A DNA stretch of 48,464 nucleotides, from the NCBI GenBank assembly GCA_965367015.1, contig CBDUGY010000008.1:1-48464 (forward strand), in the 5' to 3' direction. Position numbers and translations under genes: made by a program. Position 1 is the stretch's first letter; every line of letters begins with the position of its first letter. The DNA is from CAXBES01 sp965367015. Lineage in GTDB: Bacteria > Bacteroidota > Bacteroidia > Flavobacteriales > Flavobacteriaceae. Positions 1 to 8,295 of the stretch are shown piece after piece. Under the pieces are notes generated by a model. It was not told the DNA's origin, did not search any database, and saw only the letters and a program-made list of their open reading frames with translations.

Positions 1-54
1 GCCTCTCCATCTAAGGAAAAGCTTCTCATCGGTTACTGATTTCTCAGTACCACA

Positions 55-71
55 TCACGCCTTTGGCGTGA
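55..71. other. Perfect short hairpin downstream of tRNA-Asp
   Basis: TCACGCC and GGCGTGA flank an AAA loop (minus-strand reading), giving a 7-bp perfect stem 20 nt after the tRNA 3' end. No clear T-run follows, so it may be a processing or weak termination structure. A second imperfect hairpin (GGTTACTG...CAGTACC, 31-51) lies next to it. Confidence 0.4.
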
Positions 72-90
72 CAACACAACATTTTAATTG

Positions 91-164
91 CGGTCTGGAC
101 GAGACTCGAACTCGCGACCCCCTGCGTGACAGGCAGGTATTCTAACCAACTGAACTACCAGACC
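91..164 (-). tRNA. tRNA-Asp (GTC)
   Basis: Read on the minus strand this gives a complete 74-nt cloverleaf. The acceptor stem GGTCTGG pairs with CCAGACC and is followed by discriminator G. The anticodon stem CCTGC/GCAGG encloses the loop CTGTCAC, so the anticodon is GTC (complement at 128-130). The T-arm contains GTTCGAGTC. No CCA is encoded, as is usual in this phylum. A small perfect hairpin lies just beyond its 3' end at 55-71. Confidence 0.97.
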
Positions 165-320
165 GTTGCTAGACCTTACGGCTTATAGCATGCTACCATT
201 TTCATGTTAGCGAGGGCAAATATACCACTCCCTTTCATTTTCGCAAACTCTTTTCTTAAAAATTTTAAATAAAAAATAGCATTCAATTAACACTTGATGT
301 TAAAGACTATTAAAATTTGT

Positions 321-349
321 TTGAGAATATCTCAATCATAGTATCTTAA
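321..349 (+). promoter_or_regulatory. Candidate promoter with palindromic operator for the two small ORFs
   Basis: TTG at 321-323 and TATCTTAA at 342-349 are separated by 18 nt. They resemble the Bacteroidota TTG / TAnnTTTG layout with a degenerate -7 element. A perfect palindrome TTGAGA-ATA-TCTCAA covers 321-335 and overlaps the -33 element, as expected for a repressor site. It lies 21 nt upstream of the first small ORF. No regulator can be named. Confidence 0.35.
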
Positions 350-369
350 CATTAATAAAAACTATAATC

Positions 370-522
370 ATGGAAAATACATCGAAGAATAATTCAGAAA
401 AAGATAATACAAATATCAAAGATGCTGCGATCAATCATAAATCGAATGAAGCCGATGGTAAGCAGATCAATCATCAGGTTGAACAAAGAAGAGAACAACA
501 CCAACCCAGAGATAACGCGTAA
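370..522 (+). CDS. Small hydrophilic protein, 50 aa
   Basis: An ATG-started reading frame of 50 codons plus TAA. The product is almost entirely polar (many Asn, Lys, Glu, Gln and Asp), starts MENTSKNNSEKDN and ends with the basic/Gln-rich stretch EQRREQHQPRDN. It has no hydrophobic core, signal peptide or cysteine, so it would be soluble and probably disordered. The next small ORF follows after 11 nt on the same strand, and a promoter-like site with a palindrome lies upstream. I do not recognise the family. Support comes from the tight pairing with the neighbour and from the composition, not from homology. Confidence 0.5.
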   Translation: MENTSKNNSEKDNTNIKDAAINHKSNEADGKQINHQVEQRREQHQPRDNA

Positions 523-533
523 AAGATACGATT

Positions 534-668
534 ATGAGCGATAAGAAAAAGGATAAAGAAAAGAGCGATAAAGTTGATAGCCTAGATCCCGAAACTATTA
601 AGGGACCACAAAAGAGAGAACATCACAATCAATATGGTGATCAGGACGAAACGCCCAGAGTACAATAG
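534..668 (+). CDS. Small Lys/Asp-rich protein, 44 aa
   Basis: An ATG-started frame of 44 codons beginning 11 nt after the previous small ORF. The product is highly charged (MSDKKKDKEKSDK start), has the phrase DPETIKGPQKREH in the middle, and ends in DETPRVQ. There is no membrane segment or signal peptide. It ends 18 nt before the convergent end of the DUF58 gene. Together with the upstream ORF it looks like a two-gene unit of small, probably disordered proteins. Function is unknown. Confidence 0.5.
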   Translation: MSDKKKDKEKSDKVDSLDPETIKGPQKREHHNQYGDQDETPRVQ

Positions 669-686
669 AACTTTTCTCCGTGCTTT

Positions 687-1619
687 CTAACCTCCAAATT
701 TGGAACGCTCCACTAAGTAGGTCGTCAGGATCTTATTAAAACTTTCGTTGATATCGGTAGGTACATACTTAATACGATACTGACCACATTTTAATTCTAA
801 ATTTGAAAAATACTGTCCTACGGCTTCTTCGTATTGCTCCTTTATATTGTCTGCATATAAATTTACATATTCCCCGGATTCTACATCCACGAATCGTTTT
901 GGCCTATTAGAAAAATCAAACTGTAATTCCTTTTCCTTATCGTAAGTATGAAATAAAATTACTTCATGCTTGTTATATTTTAAATGCTGAAGTGCCTGAA
1001 AAAGTTTTTCAGCCTCAGCATCATCCTGAAACATGTCGGTAAACAGAAAGACCAACGACCGCCGTTTCAATTTTTCGGCTATTAGATGTAGATATTCATA
1101 TGTTTTGGTAGCTACATTTTTAGCGTCAGCGACTATGGCTTCATTTAACTTTCCGAGTAACATTTGATGATGCCTTTCGCTCCCCTTTTCAGAAGAGTAA
1201 AATTCATAGGTATCGCTATAAATACTCATTCCCACCGCATCACGCTGTCGTTTCAAAAGGTTCATTATAGCAGCACTTGCCAAAGCCGAAAATCCAATTT
1301 TATTCAGGGAATTTATTGAGTACTCCTTTACATCAGGATAGTGCATCGAACTACTATTGTCTATAATTAAATGACACCGTAAATTAGTCTCTTCTTCATA
1401 CCGCTTGGTATAAAGCTTGTCGGTTTTAGCGTACAGCTTCCAGTCTATATGCTTAGTACTTTCACCATTATTGTAGATCTTATGTTCTGCAAACTCTGCC
1501 GAAAAGCCGTGAAACGGACTCTTATGAAGTCCCGAAATAAACCCCTCTACAACCTGCGCAGCGAGTAACTCCAGATTTTTAAACCCGGTAATCTCGTTTA
1601 TTTCTTTTTCAATATTCAT
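687..1619 (-). CDS. DUF58 domain-containing protein (vWA-like)
   Basis: The 310-residue product belongs to the DUF58 family. It has the hallmark segment GESTKHIDWKLYAKTDKLYTKRYEEE (residues about 52-77; GDS.R.IDWk.yArt..l..k.yeeE in the family). A von Willebrand A-like metal site follows, with the DNSSSM motif near residues 87-92 and a second conserved part, LVFLFTDMFQD, near 189-199. DUF58 proteins usually accompany a MoxR-type AAA ATPase and are thought to help assemble or activate partner proteins. No MoxR gene lies next to this one, so its partner must be elsewhere. It lies downstream of clpP on the same strand with a 107-bp gap. Confidence 0.88.
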   Translation of the reverse strand: MNIEKEINEITGFKNLELLAAQVVEGFISGLHKSPFHGFSAEFAEHKIYNNGESTKHIDWKLYAKTDKLYTKRYEEETNLRCHLIIDNSSSMHYPDVKEYSINSLNKIGFSALASAAIMNLLKRQRDAVGMSIYSDTYEFYSSEKGSERHHQMLLGKLNEAIVADAKNVATKTYEYLHLIAEKLKRRSLVFLFTDMFQDDAEAEKLFQALQHLKYNKHEVILFHTYDKEKELQFDFSNRPKRFVDVESGEYVNLYADNIKEQYEEAVGQYFSNLELKCGQYRIKYVPTDINESFNKILTTYLVERSKFGG

Positions 1620-1726
1620 TTTTTAGTCTGTGAATGGTGAATCGCAATCGGTTCAACTTTATATTTTCCATAAATACTTTCGAATGAATTATTGCGCTCC
1701 ATTCACCGGTCACGGGTACTCAATCA

Positions 1727-2272
1727 CTATTTAAGTATTCCGTCAACAATTCCGTATTCCACACTCTCATCGGCACCCATCCAGTGGTCGCGATTAAAAT
1801 CTTTCATTACTTTGTCGAACTTCTGACCGCAATTTTTGGCGAGTATCTTCGCACTTAACTCTTTAGTCTTTATAATTTCCTGAGCCGTAATTTCAATATC
1901 ACTTGCTTGACCACGAGCTCCTCCACTAGGCTGATGGATCATCACACGAGCGTGTGGCTGAATAAACCTGCGTCCCTTTTCACCTGCCGATAGCAGAATA
2001 CTTCCCATCGAAGCCGCTAAGCCTGTGCAAATTGTTGACACCGGACTTTTAATCGACTTTATGGTATCATACATTGAAAAACCCGAAGTTACATAGCCAC
2101 CCGGACTATTAATATATAGTTTAATTTCATCTTTACTCTGTGAATCGAGGTACAACAAACGATCAATTACGTGTTTTGCCGTTTTATCATCTACCATGCC
2201 CCATAAAAAAATGGTGCGGTCTTCCAATTGTTGATTATCGATCTTATCCTGAACTTTATTCTTCTTTTCCAT
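1727..2272 (-). CDS. clpP: ATP-dependent Clp protease proteolytic subunit (ClpP paralogue)
   Basis: The 181-residue product is a ClpP-fold serine peptidase. All catalytic residues are present: Ser88 in AASMG, His113 in RVMIHQPSGG, and Asp162 in FNRDHWM. The oligomerisation signature KLYINSPGG is at residues 51-59. It is shorter than E. coli ClpP, has no propeptide, and starts with a charged stretch (MEKKNKVQDKIDNQ). It is not beside tig or clpX, which suggests the second, stand-alone ClpP that many Bacteroidota carry. It would need a Clp ATPase such as ClpX or ClpC supplied from elsewhere. DUF58 lies downstream and thioredoxin upstream, separated by a terminator. Confidence 0.9.
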   Translation of the reverse strand: MEKKNKVQDKIDNQQLEDRTIFLWGMVDDKTAKHVIDRLLYLDSQSKDEIKLYINSPGGYVTSGFSMYDTIKSIKSPVSTICTGLAASMGSILLSAGEKGRRFIQPHARVMIHQPSGGARGQASDIEITAQEIIKTKELSAKILAKNCGQKFDKVMKDFNRDHWMGADESVEYGIVDGILK

Positions 2273-2282
2273 ATTTATTGTA

Positions 2283-2333
2283 TGTCACCCCGAGCTCGCC
2301 TGTGTTGATCGCAGTTGAAGCATCGAGAAGTCT
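2283..2333. repeat. Dispersed intergenic repeat fragment
   Basis: The stretch beginning TGTCACCCCGAGCTCG and ending AGCATCGAGAAGTC is GC-rich against an AT-rich background. It resembles the GTCACCCTGAGC...TCGAAGG type repeats scattered in many bacterial intergenic regions. Recognition is from memory. Only one copy is seen in this window. Confidence 0.4.
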
Positions 2334-2393
2334 TGTAAATTTTTAATTATTTGAGGTTGGAGTCACCAAAACCCAACAAAGCACTAAAATAAG

Positions 2394-2419
2394 AAAAGGC
2401 TCCCAAACGAGAACCTTTT
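2394..2419 (-). terminator. Rho-independent terminator after trxA
   Basis: On the minus strand AAAAGGTTCTC pairs with GGGAGCCTTTT (11 bp including two wobble pairs) around a 4-nt loop. The stem is followed by CTTATTTTA. It lies 24 bp after the trxA stop. Confidence 0.7.
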
Positions 2420-2442
2420 CCTATATAAAATATTGTCGGGAC

Positions 2443-2760
2443 TTATAGAAGTCCGTCAATTGCTTCTGCATATACATTCTTAGGAGCAACACCTACCTGG
2501 CGTCCTACTAATTCTCCTTTGTTAAATACCAATACGGTTGGAATATTTCTCACACCATATTTCGCTGCAAATTCTTGGTTCGCATCCACATCTACCTTTC
2601 CAACAACGGCTTTACCGTCGTATTCTTCACTAATTTGGTCGATGATAGGTCCAACCATTCTACAGGGTCCGCACCATGCTGCCCAAAAGTCAACCATTAC
2701 AGGTTTGTCACTTTTTAATACTGTTTCTTCAAACGTTGCGTCTGTTATTTCTAAAGCCAT
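2443..2760 (-). CDS. trxA: Thioredoxin
   Basis: The 105-residue product is a classical single-domain thioredoxin. It has the redox motif WCGPC (Cys30 and Cys33) inside DFWAAWCGPCR and the cis-proline segment NIPTVLVF. The length matches E. coli Trx1. There is no signal peptide, so it is cytoplasmic and would act as a general disulfide reductant for reductases and peroxidases, fed by thioredoxin reductase. It is monocistronic by appearance: a terminator follows it, and a TACTTTTG -7 box (minus strand 2790-2783) lies just upstream of the ATG. Confidence 0.97.
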   Translation of the reverse strand: MALEITDATFEETVLKSDKPVMVDFWAAWCGPCRMVGPIIDQISEEYDGKAVVGKVDVDANQEFAAKYGVRNIPTVLVFNKGELVGRQVGVAPKNVYAEAIDGLL

Positions 2761-2782
2761 AATTTTAATTTTAATTACTATA

Positions 2783-2790
2783 CAAAAGTA
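2783..2790 (-). promoter_or_regulatory. -7 box of trxA
   Basis: TACTTTTG on the minus strand fits the Bacteroidota consensus TAnnTTTG and lies 23 nt upstream of the trxA ATG. A convincing -33 TTG is not seen. Confidence 0.5.
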
Positions 2791-2861
2791 GTCAAAAATT
2801 ATTCCATTACTTACAGGCTTAACATTTGTTTAGGCAATACAGATATTAGTTTTGTTGATGA

Positions 2862-3035
2862 TGCGGGCCCATGAAGCACGCTAAACGCTGCTTCATAGCC
2901 GGGCTTTCGGCGCTATACGCCTGCCAGAATAAAGTCGTCTGGCGTAGGCGGGATAGCTTGCTTCAATCCCATGCCCGAAACTCTCCTCCTTCCTATAAAA
3001 AAAAGTGCACGCCTTTTGGCGGGTGGGGTGATCCT
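2862..3035. repeat. GC-rich dispersed repeat element with internal hairpins (copy A)
   Basis: The block stands out from its AT-rich surroundings. It contains ATGAAGCA-N10-TGCTTCAT (8-bp perfect stem, about 2873-2898), then CGCCTGCCAGA paired imperfectly with TCTGGCGTAGGCG (about 2919-2953). After that comes a GGGATAGCTTGCTTCAATC segment that resembles GGGCTATTCGCTTCAATC in the second copy at 14525-14632. Both resemble the non-coding repeats scattered through flavobacterial genomes. No transposase is present. Confidence 0.55.
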
Positions 3036-3109
3036 ACAAGCTTTGATAACAAATTTCATTTATCAAATCCCTGAATTTTCATAACTTAGAATCACTAAAC
3101 CAACCAATT

Positions 3110-3685
3110 ATGAAAACCGGACGATTAGAAGCCTTTAGCGACGGGGTATTAGCCATTGTCATTACTATAATGGTACTCGAATTACACGCTCCCGAAGACA
3201 CGACTTTAGAAGGATTGTTAACGGTACTCCCTGTATTTATAAGTTATGTTCTTAGTTTTATTTATATCGGAATCTACTGGAACAACCACCACCACCTTAT
3301 GCAGGTAACTCAAAAAGTTAACGGGAAAGTGTTGTGGGCCAACCTGCATCTGCTCTTTTGGCTGTCCTTAATTCCCTTTGCCACCAGCTGGGTAGGAGAA
3401 GAGCATTTGGCGGCACTACCTGTAGCATTCTATGGGTTTATTTTACTTATGGCCGCAATTGCATATCATATACTGGAGATCGTTCTCATAAAATTCCATG
3501 ATGACAACTACCCTTTAAAAAAGATCACGAAAAGTGGTTTTAAAGAAATTGTTTCAACGGTAATTTACCTAATCTCAATTCCTATGGCATTCCTAAACAT
3601 TTGGATTTCTATAATGTGCTTTGTCCTGGTAGCAATTATGTGGGTGATCCCAAATAGGAAACTGGAGGAGGAAATGGTGGGGTGA
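3110..3685 (+). CDS. TMEM175-family (DUF1211) potassium-channel-like membrane protein
   Basis: The 191-residue product starts MKTGRLEAFSDGVLAIVITIMVLEL. This contains the FSDG...AIxxTI signature of the first transmembrane helix of the TMEM175/DUF1211 family (Phe9, Ser10, Asp11), which lines the ion pathway. About six hydrophobic helices follow, including a WxNHHHL segment near residues 57-62. Family members conduct K+ or leak cations across membranes; bacterial homologues are about this size and assemble as tetramers. It is monocistronic and convergent with dnaE. Family assignment is firm; ion selectivity is inferred. Confidence 0.88.
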   Translation: MKTGRLEAFSDGVLAIVITIMVLELHAPEDTTLEGLLTVLPVFISYVLSFIYIGIYWNNHHHLMQVTQKVNGKVLWANLHLLFWLSLIPFATSWVGEEHLAALPVAFYGFILLMAAIAYHILEIVLIKFHDDNYPLKKITKSGFKEIVSTVIYLISIPMAFLNIWISIMCFVLVAIMWVIPNRKLEEEMVG

Positions 3686-3721
3686 TTTTTTCAAATTTTA
3701 GGATAAAATTAAAGCAAACCC

Positions 3722-6700
3722 CTAATTCAACCTATAACTTACCTGTTCTCTCTCCAGCTCGTCCAACAGCTCCTGCGAGATCTTCACCTTCTGCTTTCGG
3801 CTGGGCATATTCAATTTTACCTTGTTCTCTAATTCATAGATCACAAAATGCAAATGTTTATCTCCTTTATGAGTTCTGAATAAATCCTTCAGCAATTTTA
3901 TACGTTCTTCCTGAAGCTCCTCTATGGGCATCTGAATAGTTAATTTTTTCGCCTGATTCTCCATCACATCGTGCAATAGCTGCATACTGTTATATTGTAA
4001 TCTAGGCTCTCCCTTTTTGCCGGTCTCCCGGTTGGTCCATCCCTCTTTCACGAAAACTCTTCCGTAGATAAAGGAATTAGGCACTAAAAAGTGTCGGAAC
4101 TTTAAATATTCCTCCCCAAAGATCTTAAACTCATAACTATCGTCATAATCCTCCACCGTAAAGATCGCCCATCCTTTTCCTTGCTTCGATTCCCTATGTT
4201 GTACGTCGCTAACGATGCCCCCAAAGCACAACTCGCGGTTCACAAATTTCTCCAAATGATTAAAGTCGGATACCTTACAATTGGTAAAACTCTTCATTTC
4301 TGTCTTAAAATCGTCTAACGGATGTCCGGAAATATAGACGCCAACCACTTCTTTTTCAAGCTTCAGCTTTTTCATCGTTCCCCATTCTTCGCATGGAGGA
4401 ACCTCCGGCTCGGGAATCTGAACTTCACTCGCGTCACCAAATAAACTAACCTGTGACGAATTTTGCGTTTCCTGATATTTGGCAGCATATCGAAGTACCT
4501 TCTCAACAAACATCACTCCGTCACCATCGTCATGTAAATACTGTGCTCTGTGTGTGTCGAAACTATCGAATCCTCCCGCTAGTGCCAAGTTCTCAAAAGC
4601 TTTTTTATTCGCCGAACGCAGATCGATACGTTTCGCCAGATCGAAAATAGATTTGTACTTTCCCTCCGCTCTATGCTCTACTATTGTCGCAACTGCATTT
4701 CCTCCTACTCCTTTAATAGCGCCCATTCCAAAACGGACTTTTCCCTGATCGTTTACAGTAAACTTATAGAAAGATTCATTTACATCCGGACCAAGAACTT
4801 CCATCCCCATCCGCTTACATTCTTCCATAAAGAAAGTAACTTGTTTGATGTCGTTCATATTGTTTGAAAGCACTGCCGCCATATATTCGGCAGGGTAATG
4901 TGCTTTTAAATAAGCCGTCTGGTATGCTATCCAGGCATAACAGGTGGAATGAGATTTGTTAAAAGCGTAACTTGCGAAGGCTTCCCAATCTTTCCAGATT
5001 TTCTCTAGTTTTTCAGCGTCATGTCCTTTTGCAACAGCTTGTTCAATAAATTTCGGCTTCATTTTATCAAGCACCGCCTTCTGCTTTTTACCCATTGCCT
5101 TCCGAAGTACATCAGCTTCACCTTTCGTAAAATCGGCTAAACTTTGTGACAAAAGCATCACTTGCTCCTGATAGACTGTAATTCCGTAGGTTTCCTTTAA
5201 ATATTCCTCCATGGCAGGAAGATCGTATTCTATCTCTTCCTCACCGTTTTTACGTCGAATAAAACTCGGGATATATTCTAACGGACCCGGACGATACAAG
5301 GCGTTCATGGCGATGAGATCGGCAAATACCGTAGGTTTCAGCTCCTTCATATACTTCTGCATTCCGGCAGATTCGTACTGGAAAATCCCTACCGTTTCCC
5401 CGCGTTGGAAAAGCTCGTAGGTTTTTTCATCGTCTAATGGAAAGTTATCGGGATCGAGATCAATGTCGTGCTTATGTTTAACAAGTTTTACCGTATCCTT
5501 GATGAGAGTTAAGGTTTTCAGACCTAAAAAATCCATCTTTAACAGGCCGGCGCTTTCAACCACCGAGTTGTCGAACTGAGTGACATATAGGTCGCTATCC
5601 TTTGCAGTGGCAACGGGTACAAAATCGGTGATATCACTCGGAGTAATAATCACCCCACAGGCATGAATCCCTGTATTTCGAACCGAACCCTCTAAGATCT
5701 TCGCCTGATTGATAGTTTGTGCCTCCAGATCATTTCCTTCAGAAAGATTCAATAACTCATTCACCTTAGGCAGCTCATCACTTCTGAATTTTCGACGTAA
5801 TTCCTGATCGCTTAAGCCGAAAATTTTATTGAGCTTGGTCATATTCGGAATCAATTTCGAAATCCGATCTGCATCATTCAACGGAAGATCCAATACCCTG
5901 GCCGTATCTCGAATTGACGACTTTGCGGCCATTGTTCCGTAGGTTATGATCTGCGCCACCTGATTGCTTCCGTACTTCTCGATTACATAATCCATCACCT
6001 TACTCCGGCCCTCATCATCAAAATCAATATCGATATCGGGCATACTCACACGGTCCGGATTCAGAAAACGCTCAAAAAGTAAATCGTATTTAATAGGATC
6101 AATATTAGTAATCCAAAGGCAGTACGCAACTACCGATCCTGCAGCCGAACCACGACCGGGTCCTACAGACACGTCCATGGCTCGCGCTTCGCGAATAAAA
6201 TCTTCCGTAATTAAAAAATATCCGGGATAACCGGTCTTGGCGATTACATCCAGCTCGAAATCGATTCGCTCTTTTATTTCTTCACTTATGTCGCCATATC
6301 TCTTTTTGGCTCCCTCGTAGGTTAGATGTCGTAAGTAATTGTTTTCTCCGCGCTTGCCGCCATCATTCTCATCCTCGGTTTCCAGAAATTCCTCTGGAAT
6401 ATCAAATTTTGGAAGAAGTACTTCCCTTGCCAGGGAATATGGCTCGACTTTTTCTACAATTTCTGAAACCGAACTTATGGCTTCAGGAAGATCTTTAAAA
6501 AGCGCCTTCATCTCTTCCTGCGACTTAAAATAATATTCCTGGTTTGGAAGGCCGTAGCGATATCCACGTCCTCTTCCAATAGGTGTTGCCTGCTTCTCAC
6601 CGTCTTTTACACAAAGTAAAATATCGTGAGCGTTCGCATTTTCCTTTTCTATATAATAGGTATTGTTACAAGCAACGAGTTTTACATTGTGCTTTTTAGA

Positions 6701-8074
6701 AAATTCGATTAAAACTGAATTCACACGATCTTCATCCTCCTGATTGTGACGCATAATCTCTAAGTAGAAATCGGAACCAAACTCTTCCTTCCACCAAAGC
6801 AATGCTTCTTCTGCCTGATGTTCGCCAATATTCAGAATCTTACTTGAAATCTCCCCGTACATACTGCCGGAAAGCACTATTATATCTTCTTTATATTTTT
6901 TTATAACCTCCCTATCGATTCGCGGAACATAATAAAAACCCTCCGTATAGGCAATTGATGCCATTTTAGCCAGATTGTGATATCCCTTTTTATTTTTAGC
7001 GAGCAGTACAATTTGGTAACCGTTGTCTTTGTGATTCTTGTTTAGGTGATCATCACAAACGAAAAATTCACATCCTACGATCGCTTTTAAACTTTTATCT
7101 TTTTCTTCCTCCGAAAGCGAACTATTGTAATTGTTTACGGCCCTTGTAAAATGAAAGGCACCCATCATATTTCCGCTGTCAGTTAAAGCAACTGCCGGCA
7201 TATTGTTCGCAACTGCAGCTTCAACTAGATCCTGTGTACTTGAAGTAGATTGTAGAATTGAGAACTGAGAATGATTGTGAAGATGCGCAAAGGGCACATC
7301 TTCTAAGGTTGCAATGTTATTCTTAATCTCTTCGGAAGAAATGTCTTGAGTTTCGGTTTCAGCTTCAATTTCTTGTCGAATTTTTTCAGAAGCTTTTTTG
7401 AGATTGATATGTTTTAACCCAAGCAATGAAATCTCCTGAGGGTTTTCTTTTGAAAATTTCTCAAAATAATCCGGCTGCACATCTAATTCTTCGGCGGTAA
7501 AAATCTGGCGTCTGATTAATTCCAGGAAGCATCGGGTTGTCGCTTCCACATCGGCCGTTGCGTTGTGAGCTTCCGAAAAAGGTATTTTAAATAAGAATTC
7601 GTGTAATTCGGTTAAGGTGGGCAGTTTAAATTTACCTCCTCTTCCACCGGGTAACTGACAAAGTTGTGCGGTAGTTTCAGTACAAGTATCTAATAAAGGC
7701 ATTTCGGGCAATGGATTCTCCAATCCCAATCTAATGAATTCGGCGCCCATGATGTTGAGGTCGAAACCAACATTCTGGCCCACAACAAATTTAGTTTTCG
7801 AAAGGGCTTCGGAAAATTTTTGGATCATTTCCGAAAGTGCTATCCCTTCTTTTTCTGCCAGCTCGGTGGAAATTCCATGAATCTTTTCCGCATCAAAAGG
7901 AATATTAAACCCATCAGGCTTCACTAAATAATCCTGATGCTCGATGACATTTCCCATCGCATCGTGTAATTGCCATGCAATTTGTATACAGCGGGGCCAG
8001 TTATCACTATCGGTTAATGGAGCATTCCAGTTGCGGGGTAACCCGGTGGTTTCGGTATCGAAAATTAAAAACAT
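3722..8074 (-). CDS. dnaE: DNA polymerase III subunit alpha with N-terminal proofreading exonuclease
   Basis: The 1450-residue product is the replicative polymerase. Residues 1-190 form a DnaQ-like 3'-5' exonuclease with all motifs intact: Asp6 and Glu8 in FDTETTGLP, Asp105 in NVGFDLN, and His170 and Asp175 in HNATADVEAT. A PHP domain starts at about 262 (FAHLHNHSQFS). The C-family polymerase core follows, with the catalytic aspartates in PDIDIDFDDEGR near residue 680 and the GPGRGSAAGS motif before it. Helix-hairpin-helix and OB-fold segments lie towards the C-terminus (FTVEDYDDSYEFKIFG). Fusion of exonuclease to DnaE is the common arrangement in Bacteroidota, so it is longer than E. coli DnaE (1160 aa). 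It stands alone on the minus strand. Confidence 0.97.
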   Translation of the reverse strand: MFLIFDTETTGLPRNWNAPLTDSDNWPRCIQIAWQLHDAMGNVIEHQDYLVKPDGFNIPFDAEKIHGISTELAEKEGIALSEMIQKFSEALSKTKFVVGQNVGFDLNIMGAEFIRLGLENPLPEMPLLDTCTETTAQLCQLPGGRGGKFKLPTLTELHEFLFKIPFSEAHNATADVEATTRCFLELIRRQIFTAEELDVQPDYFEKFSKENPQEISLLGLKHINLKKASEKIRQEIEAETETQDISSEEIKNNIATLEDVPFAHLHNHSQFSILQSTSSTQDLVEAAVANNMPAVALTDSGNMMGAFHFTRAVNNYNSSLSEEEKDKSLKAIVGCEFFVCDDHLNKNHKDNGYQIVLLAKNKKGYHNLAKMASIAYTEGFYYVPRIDREVIKKYKEDIIVLSGSMYGEISSKILNIGEHQAEEALLWWKEEFGSDFYLEIMRHNQEDEDRVNSVLIEFSKKHNVKLVACNNTYYIEKENANAHDILLCVKDGEKQATPIGRGRGYRYGLPNQEYYFKSQEEMKALFKDLPEAISSVSEIVEKVEPYSLAREVLLPKFDIPEEFLETEDENDGGKRGENNYLRHLTYEGAKKRYGDISEEIKERIDFELDVIAKTGYPGYFLITEDFIREARAMDVSVGPGRGSAAGSVVAYCLWITNIDPIKYDLLFERFLNPDRVSMPDIDIDFDDEGRSKVMDYVIEKYGSNQVAQIITYGTMAAKSSIRDTARVLDLPLNDADRISKLIPNMTKLNKIFGLSDQELRRKFRSDELPKVNELLNLSEGNDLEAQTINQAKILEGSVRNTGIHACGVIITPSDITDFVPVATAKDSDLYVTQFDNSVVESAGLLKMDFLGLKTLTLIKDTVKLVKHKHDIDLDPDNFPLDDEKTYELFQRGETVGIFQYESAGMQKYMKELKPTVFADLIAMNALYRPGPLEYIPSFIRRKNGEEEIEYDLPAMEEYLKETYGITVYQEQVMLLSQSLADFTKGEADVLRKAMGKKQKAVLDKMKPKFIEQAVAKGHDAEKLEKIWKDWEAFASYAFNKSHSTCYAWIAYQTAYLKAHYPAEYMAAVLSNNMNDIKQVTFFMEECKRMGMEVLGPDVNESFYKFTVNDQGKVRFGMGAIKGVGGNAVATIVEHRAEGKYKSIFDLAKRIDLRSANKKAFENLALAGGFDSFDTHRAQYLHDDGDGVMFVEKVLRYAAKYQETQNSSQVSLFGDASEVQIPEPEVPPCEEWGTMKKLKLEKEVVGVYISGHPLDDFKTEMKSFTNCKVSDFNHLEKFVNRELCFGGIVSDVQHRESKQGKGWAIFTVEDYDDSYEFKIFGEEYLKFRHFLVPNSFIYGRVFVKEGWTNRETGKKGEPRLQYNSMQLLHDVMENQAKKLTIQMPIEELQEERIKLLKDLFRTHKGDKHLHFVIYELENKVKLNMPSRKQKVKISQELLDELEREQVSYRLN

Positions 8075-8246
8075 GAGATAATTTGCTTAGACTAAATATA
8101 GCTAAGGTGTTTCTCAAATGACGAAACACCAGTTAAAAACCTTCAGCTTTCTACAAAATGCAGCTCTTTGAAGGCAGTGAGTAAAAATAGAAAATTAGAA
8201 GGCTTTTTACATTATAAAGTTGTGAAGAGTTGTTCACATATGGCAT

Positions 8247-8271
8247 AAAAAAATCCCGCCGTTAAGCGGGA
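8247..8271 (-). terminator. Rho-independent terminator after the DUF2383 gene
   Basis: On the minus strand TCCCGC pairs with GCGGGA around a TTAACG loop and is followed by seven T residues. It lies 25 bp downstream of the DUF2383 stop codon. Confidence 0.85.
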
Positions 8272-8295
8272 CTCAATTTCATAACAAATTTATAT

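Larger units (their letters stand above)
2761..3109. other. Gene-free interval with trxA promoter and a GC-rich repeat
   Basis: This 349-bp gap separates divergent trxA and the TMEM175-like gene. It holds the trxA -7 box and, from about 2862 to 3035, a GC-rich block of inverted repeats (described separately). The rest is AT-rich and featureless. A 67-codon open frame at 2871-3074 runs through the repeat block and is not considered a gene. Confidence 0.7.

Noticed and set aside
2871..3074. 67-codon plus-strand frame between trxA and the TMEM175-like gene
   Set aside because: It runs through the GC-rich hairpin repeat, has no promoter or protein-like composition, and matches the repeat rather than a gene.
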